NCBI RefSeq assembly: GCF_001941445.1
Contig: NZ_CP009245.1
Span: 1,325,992 to 1,389,991 of the forward strand
Source: Corynebacterium aquilae DSM 44791
GTDB lineage: Bacteria; Actinomycetota; Actinomycetes; Mycobacteriales; Mycobacteriaceae
Direction: 5' to 3'
Length of the DNA stretch: 64,000 nucleotides
Under the pieces are notes generated by a model. The model saw only the letters and a list, made by a program, of their open reading frames with translations. It was not told the origin of the DNA and did not search any database. Position numbers and translations under genes: made by a program. How positions within the stretch are numbered: position 1 is the first letter of the stretch; each line of letters opens with the position of its first letter. Below, piece after piece: positions 55,337-64,000 of this stretch.

Positions 55337-56149
55337 ATGGTTGCACGCCGCCGACTAGACGCAGAACTCGTGCGCCGCAAAATTGCGCGCTCCCGCGAAC
55401 ACGCAGTCAACCTCATCCGCGGGAACAAAGTCCACGTCAACGGGATCCTGGCCACCAAACCCGCCACCGTCGTCGACGACGCCGTCAGTATCCGCGTCGA
55501 CAGCAGCGAAGACGACAACTACGCCTCCCGCGGCGCCCACAAACTCATCGGCGCCCTCGACGCCTTCAACATCGACGTCACCGGACTTACCATCCTCGAC
55601 GCCGGCGCCTCCACCGGAGGCTTCACCGACGTCCTGCTGCGGCGCGGCGCCCAACAAGTACTCGCCGTCGACGTCGGCTACGGGCAACTGATCTGGCGAC
55701 TCCAAAACGACCCCCGCGTCACAGTCATGGACCGCACCAACATCCGCCACCTCACCCCCGAGATGTGCGGAGGCGAACTCGACGCCATGGTCGGCGACCT
55801 GTCATTTATTTCCCTCACACTCGTCCTGCCCGCCATCGCCGAATGCCTTAAACCCGGGGCACTCCTGCTGCCCATGGTCAAGCCCCAATTCGAAGTCGGA
55901 AAAGACCGCCTCGGCTCCGGCGGCGTGGTCACCTCACCACAACTCCGCCACGAAGTCACCCTCGACGTCGCCCGCTACGCCGCCACCCTCGGGCTATCCA
56001 CCCGCGGTGTCACCGCATCCCCACTGCCCGGGCCCAGCGGCAACGTCGAATACTTCCTCTGGCTAGTCAAAGACAACCTCGCCACCCACCCCGACGACAC
56101 GCAGCTCGACGACATGGTCGCCACTGCCATCAAGGAAGGCCCCCAGTGA
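55337..56149 (+). CDS. tlyA: TlyA rRNA 2'-O-methyltransferase / hemolysin-like protein
   Basis: TlyA methylates ribose of C1409 in 16S and C1920 in 23S rRNA in mycobacteria, making ribosomes sensitive to capreomycin. The 270-residue product has an N-terminal S4 domain ([20 protein letters not shown], about 1-60) and an FtsJ-type Rossmann domain with SAM motif [15 protein letters not shown] (about 87-101). AAAAGG is about 15 nt before the ATG, a long gap. Its stop overlaps the GTG of nadK by 4 nt. Confidence 0.93.
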   Translation: MVARRRLDAELVRRKIARSREHAVNLIRGNKVHVNGILATKPATVVDDAVSIRVDSSEDDNYASRGAHKLIGALDAFNIDVTGLTILDAGASTGGFTDVLLRRGAQQVLAVDVGYGQLIWRLQNDPRVTVMDRTNIRHLTPEMCGGELDAMVGDLSFISLTLVLPAIAECLKPGALLLPMVKPQFEVGKDRLGSGGVVTSPQLRHEVTLDVARYAATLGLSTRGVTASPLPGPSGNVEYFLWLVKDNLATHPDDTQLDDMVATAIKEGPQ

Positions 56150-57120
56150 GCGCACACCAGCCCCAACCTACCGACCACGACGCACCGCACCGCGAAGTCC
56201 TCCTCGTACCCCACACCGGGCGCCACTCCAACCTCGAAGCAGCCGCCAGCGCCGCCGTGCTACTCAGCGACGCAGGCATCCGCGTGCGCGTCCTCGCCCC
56301 AGAAGACCCCACCCCACTCAACGAACACCCCATCCTCAAAGACTTCGCCCAATACCCCCACTCCATCCAAGCCGCCGCCGGATGTGAACTCGTCCTCGTC
56401 CTCGGCGGTGACGGCACCTTCCTCCGCGCCGCTGACCTCGCCTACCAACAAGACCTCCCCGTACTCGGCATCAACCTCGGGCACGTCGGCTTCCTCGCAG
56501 AATGGGAATCAGACTCCCTCGAAGAAGCCATCCGCCGTGTCGTCGCCTGCGACTACCGCGTCACCGACCGCATGACCCTCGACGTGCGCGTCATCAACGA
56601 AGCTGGAGAAACCACCGGCAGCGCCTGGGCACTCAACGAAGTCAGCGTCGAAAACCTCAACCGCCGCGGCGTGCTCGACGCCACCCTCGAAATCGACGGC
56701 CGACCCGTCAGCTCCTTCGGCTGCGACGGCGTCCTCGTCAGCACCCCCACCGGATCCACCGCCTACGCCTTCTCCGCCGGCGGGCCCGTCCTCTGGCCCT
56801 CCCTCGACGCCATCCTCGTCGTACCCAACAACGCCCACGCACTTTTCGCCAAACCACTCGTCGTCAGCCCCAAATCCCAAGTCGCCATCGAATCCAACTC
56901 CGACACCTCACCGGCTATCGCCATCATGGACGGCTTCCGGGATCTCCACATGCCACCCGGAAGCCGCGTCGAAGTCGTCCGCGGCCGCCAACCCGTGCGC
57001 TGGGTACGCCTCGACGACTCCACCTTCACAGACCGCCTCGTCCGCAAATTCCGCCTCCCCGTCGTCGGATGGCGTGGCCCCACAACCACCCCAAAGGAGG
57101 CTCCGTGCTCACCGAACTGA
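56146..57120 (+). CDS. nadK: NAD kinase
   Basis: NadK phosphorylates NAD to NADP. The 324-residue product has the GGDG nucleotide motif at residues 87-90 ([14 protein letters not shown]) and [23 protein letters not shown]. The GTG start overlaps the tlyA stop (GTGA), with AAGGAAGG upstream. recN starts 16 nt before its end. The order tlyA-nadK-recN is conserved across actinobacteria and forms one transcription unit. Confidence 0.96.
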   Translation: MSAHQPQPTDHDAPHREVLLVPHTGRHSNLEAAASAAVLLSDAGIRVRVLAPEDPTPLNEHPILKDFAQYPHSIQAAAGCELVLVLGGDGTFLRAADLAYQQDLPVLGINLGHVGFLAEWESDSLEEAIRRVVACDYRVTDRMTLDVRVINEAGETTGSAWALNEVSVENLNRRGVLDATLEIDGRPVSSFGCDGVLVSTPTGSTAYAFSAGGPVLWPSLDAILVVPNNAHALFAKPLVVSPKSQVAIESNSDTSPAIAIMDGFRDLHMPPGSRVEVVRGRQPVRWVRLDDSTFTDRLVRKFRLPVVGWRGPTTTPKEAPCSPN

Positions 57121-58832
57121 CCATCGACCACCTGGGTGTCATCTCCCACTCCACCGTTGAGCTCGCAGACGGCCTCACCGTCCTCACCGGCGAAACCGGC
57201 GCCGGCAAAACCATGGTCGTCTCCGGCCTACGCCTGCTCTGCGGCGGACGCGCCGACGCCCAACGCGTGCGCACCGGAGCCCCCCAAGCCGTGGTCGAAG
57301 GCCGCTTCACAGCACCAGAATTCCTCGCAGACACCACCGCCACGCTCGTCGACAACGCAGGCGGCACAGTAGACGAAAACGGCGAATACATCGCCACCCG
57401 CACCGTCAACGCCTCCGGCCGCTCCCGCGCACACCTCGGCGGACGCTCAGTTCCCGCAGCAACCCTTGCCGAATTCACCGCCGACCTGCTCACCATCCAC
57501 GGACAAAACGACCAACTCCGACTGCTGTCCGACGACAAACAACGAGAAGCCCTCGACCGCTTCGGCGCAGACTGCCAAACCCTCCACGACACCTACCGGC
57601 AGGCCTACACAACCTGGCGGGAACTCACCAAAGAATTAGCCGAAAAGACCGCGCAACGCCGCGAGCTCGCCCAAGAAGCCGACCGACTCCAATTCGCCAT
57701 CGACGAAATCTCCGCCGTCGACCCCCAACCCGGCGAAGATATCGAGCTGCAACACACCATCCGCAGACTCCAAGACGTCGACGCGCTCCGCGAAGCCGCC
57801 CTGCGCAGCCTCGCCATGATCGACGGCGCAGCAGACTTCGAAGGCGCCGCCGACACCGGAGAACTCTCCGGGGCCAACGACCTACTCGGCCAAGCACTCG
57901 GCAGCCTCACCGGCGTCAATGACGAAGCACTCGCACAAATCGCCGACAGAATTGGCTCCATCACCGTCGCCCTGTCAGACATCTCCGCAGAACTCGGCAG
58001 CTTCTTGTCCAAACTGCCCAGCGACCCCGATGCGCTGGAAAAAATGCTCACCCGCCAACAGGCGCTGAAAAACCTCACCCGCAAATACGCCCCCGATGTG
58101 GCGGGCGTGAACGCCTGGCGTGAAAAAGCAGAGAAAAAACTCGCCCGTATCGACGTGTCACCTACCGCCATCGAAGAGCTGAAAAAACAGGTCGTCGCCG
58201 CGGAGAAAACGCTGCACACCGCAGCAAAGAAGCTCTCACAGGCCCGCGCCCGCGCCGCACAAGAACTAGGGGAGAAAGTCACCGAGGAACTCCACGGCCT
58301 GGCCATGCCCAAAGCCGTATTCACCGTCGCGATCACCCCCACCGAGCCCGGCCCACACGGTGCCGACATCATCGACTTCCGGCTCGCACCCGCCCCGAAA
58401 CTCGAAGCCAAACCGCTAGCGACCTCCGCATCCGGCGGCGAGCTGTCCCGTGTCATGCTCGCCCTCGAAGTCATCGTCTCCGCCACCCACTCCGGAACCA
58501 CCCTCGTTTTCGACGAAGTCGATGCCGGCGTCGGTGGCCGCGCCGCCGTGGAAATCGGTCGCCGGCTCGCGCGGCTGGCCCGGCACAACCAAGTCATCGT
58601 CGTCACCCACCTGCCGCAAGTCGCGGCCTTCGCCGACACCCACATCCACGTCTCCAAAGACGTCGGCGACGAATCAGTGACCTCAGCAGTGCAACAACTC
58701 AGCGACCAGCAACGCGTAGAAGAACTCGCCCGCATGCTGGCTGGCCTCGACGACACCGACACCGGTCGCGCCCACGCCAAAGAACTCCTCGCCACAGCAC
58801 AAGCGGAGAAAAACACCACCGACCGGGCCTGA
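57105..58832 (+). CDS. recN: DNA repair protein RecN
   Basis: RecN is an SMC-like ATPase that holds broken DNA ends in recombinational repair. The 575-residue product has Walker A GETGAGKT (residues 29-36), coiled-coil arms (about 170-370), the signature [12 protein letters not shown] and Walker [18 protein letters not shown] (about 465). The start is GTG at 57105: AAAGGAGG lies 4 nt upstream, and the protein then begins [15 protein letters not shown] as in homologues. The frame is open far upstream, but that part is antisense-like noise over nadK. It overlaps nadK by 16 nt. Confidence 0.96.
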   Translation: MLTELTIDHLGVISHSTVELADGLTVLTGETGAGKTMVVSGLRLLCGGRADAQRVRTGAPQAVVEGRFTAPEFLADTTATLVDNAGGTVDENGEYIATRTVNASGRSRAHLGGRSVPAATLAEFTADLLTIHGQNDQLRLLSDDKQREALDRFGADCQTLHDTYRQAYTTWRELTKELAEKTAQRRELAQEADRLQFAIDEISAVDPQPGEDIELQHTIRRLQDVDALREAALRSLAMIDGAADFEGAADTGELSGANDLLGQALGSLTGVNDEALAQIADRIGSITVALSDISAELGSFLSKLPSDPDALEKMLTRQQALKNLTRKYAPDVAGVNAWREKAEKKLARIDVSPTAIEELKKQVVAAEKTLHTAAKKLSQARARAAQELGEKVTEELHGLAMPKAVFTVAITPTEPGPHGADIIDFRLAPAPKLEAKPLATSASGGELSRVMLALEVIVSATHSGTTLVFDEVDAGVGGRAAVEIGRRLARLARHNQVIVVTHLPQVAAFADTHIHVSKDVGDESVTSAVQQLSDQQRVEELARMLAGLDDTDTGRAHAKELLATAQAEKNTTDRA

Positions 58833-58925
58833 GCGGCCCATTGGGGGGCACAAACCTCGCTCTAACATCTCGGTTTGGCGTGTCATTACCGCCGTTTAGC
58901 TTACGAAGACAGCACACTAAGCGGC

Positions 58926-60113
58926 ATGAGTCTGTTCTCCCGCAATAATGACCTGCCCGGCCTGCAGGCGCCCGTCCGTGACTGCACACCGATGGGTAAA
59001 GGAATGCGCAAACTTGGCGCCGGCGACATCGCCCTGATCGACGCCACCAACATCAACCGCGCATTCGCCCAGCAGCTCATCGACGCCGGCGTCGCCGCCG
59101 TGCTCAACATCGCCCGCGCGGGAGCCGCCACGGTGCCCAGCTTCGGCCCCCAACTGCTCATCGACGCGGGCATCACCCTCGTCGATGACCTCGGCCCAGA
59201 AGTTCGCACCCACTTCAAAGACGGCAAAAAAGGCCGCCTCACCGACGAGGGTGAGTTGTTCTACGGCGACAAATTGCTGGCCAGCGGCACGGTGCTGTCG
59301 GCCGCTGCAGTCGACGCGCAATGGGAATCCGCCCAACAGCAGCTGCTGGACCACATGGAGGCCTTCTTCGGTAACACCACCGAGTTCATCCGCTCCGAGG
59401 CGCCCCTGCTGGTCGATGGTTTAGGTATTCCCGCCACCGGCGTCGAACTCGACAACCGCAAAGTCGTCGTCGTCAGCCCCGCCGTCGACCTGGACGCCCA
59501 GCTGAAATCCTTGCGGAACTTCCTGCGCGAATACTCTCCCGCAATTATCGCCGTTAACGAAGCCGCCGACACTCTCGTCAAGGCCGGCTACAGCCCCGAC
59601 ATCATTATCGGCGACCCCGCCCGCATCGAGGTCGAAACCATGCGCGGTGGTGCGTTAATGGTTCTTCCCGCCGACACAAGCGGCCACGCCATCGGCATGG
59701 AGCGCATCCAGGATCTCGGGATCGGGGCAATGACCTTCCCCTCCGCCATCACTGACGCCACCGATCTGGCCATTCTGCTGGCGGAATACCACGGGGCGAG
59801 CTTGATCGTGAATGTGGGCGCCCCCATTGACCTCAACGGGGTTTTCGCCGACGCTGCCGGCGCACAACCCTCCGGGCTGCTGGCCCGCCTGAAAGCCGGC
59901 ACCAAGCTGGTTGATGGTAAAGCCATCGTCGAGCTGTACACTGTGCGCTCCAACTTCAGCTTCCACTGGCTGTGGGCGCTACTCGGAGTGCTGGTGCTCA
60001 TCGCAACCATCGTCGCCATCGCAGGTTTCAATGGGGATGGTAGCTTCGTCGACAACCTCATCGACACCTGGAATAACATCGCCGTCGAGGTGCGTTCCTG
60101 GGTAGGTATGTAA
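58926..60113 (+). CDS. steA: Cell-separation protein SteA
   Basis: SteA and SteB form a membrane complex needed for daughter-cell separation in C. glutamicum, acting with the RipC-FtsEX peptidoglycan hydrolase pathway. The 395-residue product has a cytoplasmic domain related to thiamine pyrophosphokinase folds (DIIIGDPARIEVETM, VLPADTSGHAIGM) and a C-terminal membrane segment (about 352-374, WLWALLGVLVLIATIVAIAGF). The ATG at 58926 (MSLFSRNNDLPG) was preferred to the frame's earlier start at 58875 by family length. steB follows by 71 nt. M. tuberculosis Rv1697 occupies the same place. Confidence 0.88.
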   Translation: MSLFSRNNDLPGLQAPVRDCTPMGKGMRKLGAGDIALIDATNINRAFAQQLIDAGVAAVLNIARAGAATVPSFGPQLLIDAGITLVDDLGPEVRTHFKDGKKGRLTDEGELFYGDKLLASGTVLSAAAVDAQWESAQQQLLDHMEAFFGNTTEFIRSEAPLLVDGLGIPATGVELDNRKVVVVSPAVDLDAQLKSLRNFLREYSPAIIAVNEAADTLVKAGYSPDIIIGDPARIEVETMRGGALMVLPADTSGHAIGMERIQDLGIGAMTFPSAITDATDLAILLAEYHGASLIVNVGAPIDLNGVFADAAGAQPSGLLARLKAGTKLVDGKAIVELYTVRSNFSFHWLWALLGVLVLIATIVAIAGFNGDGSFVDNLIDTWNNIAVEVRSWVGM

Positions 60114-60184
60114 AGCCCATCCGGGCATGACCCCACCCCAGAATCACCACTGATCGCTTCTCAACAGAAAGACTGCCCACGCAA

Positions 60185-61126
60185 ATGTCTTCCACCCGCC
60201 CCGGAAATGTCATCGCCGGCCTCACGCTGGGATTGGCCGCAGGTGTCGCGGCAGGCGCCCTGTTGCTCGCCCCCAACCTGGCTGACGGTGGTAACTCCCA
60301 ACTGCGCAGCACCTCCACCGAACTCGATGACCTCAAAGTCGCCAACGAGCTCACCGTGGCGGAAGCGGACGCCGCAGACAGCTACATTGCATCGACAGCG
60401 CCCGCAACCGTGGCCGGCATTTTGGACAACACCCCCGTCATGGTGATCACCACTGCCACCGCAGAACAAGACGATGTCGACGCCGTGGAGGCGTTGTTGC
60501 GCGATGCCAAAGCTATCGATGCTGGACATATCGCCCTCACGGACAAGTTCTTCTCCAAGGATTCTGCTGATCGCCTCAAGTCGATCGTTGCCACCACCCT
60601 GCCCGCAGGTGCCCAGTTGTCCGTAGACAAACTGGACCCCGGTACCCATGCCGGTCAAGCACTCGGTGCTGCCCTGTATGCGCCGGCCGAAGGCAAACCG
60701 GAAACGCCACAAGAAGATCGAGCCTTGCTGCTCAATGCTCTTTCTGGTGCCGGCATGATCCAGGTGGATCCGGCAGCGATCAAGCCGGCTAAGGCCATCG
60801 TGATTATTACCGGGGGTGAAGACGGCACCGGCAAGGATGAGTTCGAGGCGCACAACCTGGCGTCTTTCGCGATGGCGTTGGGTGGCTTTGACGGTGGATC
60901 CATCCTGGCTGGCCGGATCACCGCTGCCACCTCGACTGGGCCCATTGGTCAGGTGCGATCCGATGGGGGAGATGGCTTGAAGGTGTCCACCATCGACTCG
61001 GTATCGATGGCTTATGGTCGCTTGGCGACGGTTTTGGCCACTCGGGAACAAATCGATGGCGGTTCCGGCGCGTATGGGGCGGCTTCTTCGGCGGAAGCTG
61101 CCAGCCCGGCGCCTCCGCGACGCTAA
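60185..61126 (+). CDS. steB: SteB / MctB-like envelope protein
   Basis: The 313-residue product has one N-terminal membrane segment (about 9-31, VIAGLTLGLAAGVAAGALLLAPNL), a short coiled coil (STSTELDDLKVANELTVAEA) and an extracytoplasmic domain. It matches SteB of C. glutamicum, partner of SteA, and the mycobacterial MctB/Rv1698 family, which was described as a copper transport protein. The adjacency to steA favours the cell-separation role here. Low-complexity A/S/P residues end the protein. No strong ribosome binding site is visible before the ATG. Confidence 0.85.
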   Translation: MSSTRPGNVIAGLTLGLAAGVAAGALLLAPNLADGGNSQLRSTSTELDDLKVANELTVAEADAADSYIASTAPATVAGILDNTPVMVITTATAEQDDVDAVEALLRDAKAIDAGHIALTDKFFSKDSADRLKSIVATTLPAGAQLSVDKLDPGTHAGQALGAALYAPAEGKPETPQEDRALLLNALSGAGMIQVDPAAIKPAKAIVIITGGEDGTGKDEFEAHNLASFAMALGGFDGGSILAGRITAATSTGPIGQVRSDGGDGLKVSTIDSVSMAYGRLATVLATREQIDGGSGAYGAASSAEAASPAPPRR

Positions 61127-63196
<2,070 letters not shown>

Positions 63197-63245
63197 CCGG
63201 TGGGATTTCGGCGTACGGGAGTGCGCCGTATCGGCGGTAGAGTAG

Positions 63246-63292
63246 AACGCATCTTCCACGCTCACGTTGTGAGTTGGTGGGAGGTGCGTTTT
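63246..63292 (+). terminator. pyrG terminator
   Basis: AACGCA pairs with TGCGTT and TCTTCCAC with GTGGGAGG (G-U pairs included), with an inner CTCAC/GTGAG stem, followed by TTTT. Confidence 0.75.
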
Positions 63293-63327
63293 GCTGTCGT
63301 AGTGTTGTGCACAGGGAGTGTTTGGCC

Positions 63328-64000
63328 GTGAAAGATGAGTCGTCAAAGGGCGAATCGGTGGATGTGAGCTCGGGGCGTCATCAGTTCGAGGTTGTTGATT
63401 CTGAAGTGCTGGTTGATGCCGCGATCATCGCGGTGCGGCGCGACACGGTGAAGATGCCTCAGGGGCGTCAAGCCTTCCGCGAAGTGGTGGAACACTTTGG
63501 GGCTGTCGCGGTGGTGGCGGTCAACGATCAGGGGCAGGTGGCGTTAATCAATCAGTATCGCCGCCCGGTGGATGCTCATTTGTGGGAGCTGCCCGCGGGA
63601 TTGATGGATGTGCCGGGGGAGGATCCTGTGCGGTGCGCGCAACGCGAGTTGGCGGAGGAAGCCGGATTGGTTGCTGCCCGGTGGGATTTGGTGACCGATA
63701 TTTACACCACGCCTGGGATTATGGATGAGGCGGTGCGTATTTTTCTTGCCTCTGAGTTGGGGGAGATCCCAGCGGAGGCCCGCGAGGAGGCTGTCGATGA
63801 GGAGGCTGATGTGCGGGTGCAGTGGGTCGATTTTGATGAGGCAGTCGGCTGGGTGTGTAGCGGAAAAGTGCGTAACGCTATTGCAGCAACCGGTTTGATG
63901 GTGGCGCACCGGATGTGGTCTGCACAGGCGCCGTTGCGGTCGGTGGATGAGCCTTTTACTTCCCGCCCCACCGCTTTGGCGCGTCGTCGCGCTCAGGAAA
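63328..64000 (+). CDS. NUDIX hydrolase (ADP-ribose pyrophosphatase type), 3' end cut by window
   Basis: The visible 224 residues start MKDESSKGESVDVSSGRHQF from a GTG at 63328, with AGGGAG about 10 nt upstream. The Nudix box reads GLMDVPGEDPVRCAQRELAEEAGL split over residues of about 92-115, with one extra residue between G and E, as in the M. tuberculosis ADP-ribose pyrophosphatase Rv1700 at the same genomic place. LINQYRRPVDAHLWELPAG before the box is typical of ADP-ribose hydrolases, which clear toxic ADP-ribose. The frame is open at the right edge; in related genomes the next gene is a tyrosine recombinase (xerD), not visible here. Confidence 0.9.
   Translation, partial: MKDESSKGESVDVSSGRHQFEVVDSEVLVDAAIIAVRRDTVKMPQGRQAFREVVEHFGAVAVVAVNDQGQVALINQYRRPVDAHLWELPAGLMDVPGEDPVRCAQRELAEEAGLVAARWDLVTDIYTTPGIMDEAVRIFLASELGEIPAEAREEAVDEEADVRVQWVDFDEAVGWVCSGKVRNAIAATGLMVAHRMWSAQAPLRSVDEPFTSRPTALARRRAQE

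Overview
The window is a piece of a Corynebacterium chromosome. The gene order rpsA-ptsG-coaE-uvrB-usp-MBL-uvrA-infC-rpmI-rplT-SpoU methylase-pheST-argCJBDFR-argGH-tyrS-(rrn)-HAD phosphatase-tlyA-nadK-recN-steA-steB-pyrG-NUDIX matches the conserved block of Corynebacterium and, without ptsG and rrn, of Mycobacterium. The 16S/23S sequence, the high GC, the actinobacterial TAnnnT -10 boxes and the SteAB pair agree. The species cannot be fixed by eye.

Layout: 1-10 kb holds a cut methyltransferase, ribosomal protein S1, the glucose PTS permease, CoaE, a secreted DUF4185 protein (a family now linked to arabinan hydrolysis), UvrB and a universal stress protein. 10-18 kb holds a HelD-like helicase, a DoxX-type membrane protein with a long lysine/alanine tail, an MBL-fold hydrolase, and UvrA with an SOS box and a basic tail. 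18-22 kb holds infC-rpmI-rplT behind an attenuator-like leader (infC starts with ATC), a TM2 protein and a SpoU methylase. 22-27.7 kb is a galactose operon (galM, SSS symporter, small membrane protein, galT, galK) with a 17-bp palindrome upstream; galE is not here. 27.8-31.5 kb is pheST. 31.6-41.5 kb is the arginine pathway, split between argR and argG by an inverted secreted-protein gene. 41.6-46.1 kb holds an aminotransferase, an SDR, a membrane protein, a Trm112-like protein and TyrS. 46.4-52.2 kb is a complete rrn operon with no tRNA in its spacer. 52.4-63.2 kb holds an RGG-repeat/TPR-like protein, a HAD phosphatase, a 53-aa protein, TlyA, NAD kinase, RecN, SteA, SteB and PyrG. The window ends in a NUDIX hydrolase.

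Most notable: (1) the protein after the rRNA operon has about 200 residues of near-identical GGYRG repeats, an architecture better known from eukaryotic RNA-binding proteins; (2) infC can only start at an ATC codon, and its leader carries a strong intrinsic terminator; (3) ten genes have a TAnnnT hexamer 6-8 nt before their start codon, the layout of leaderless mRNAs; (4) keto/amino composition appears to switch in multi-kilobase domains regardless of gene direction. No CRISPR array, insertion sequence, prophage or tRNA gene was seen.
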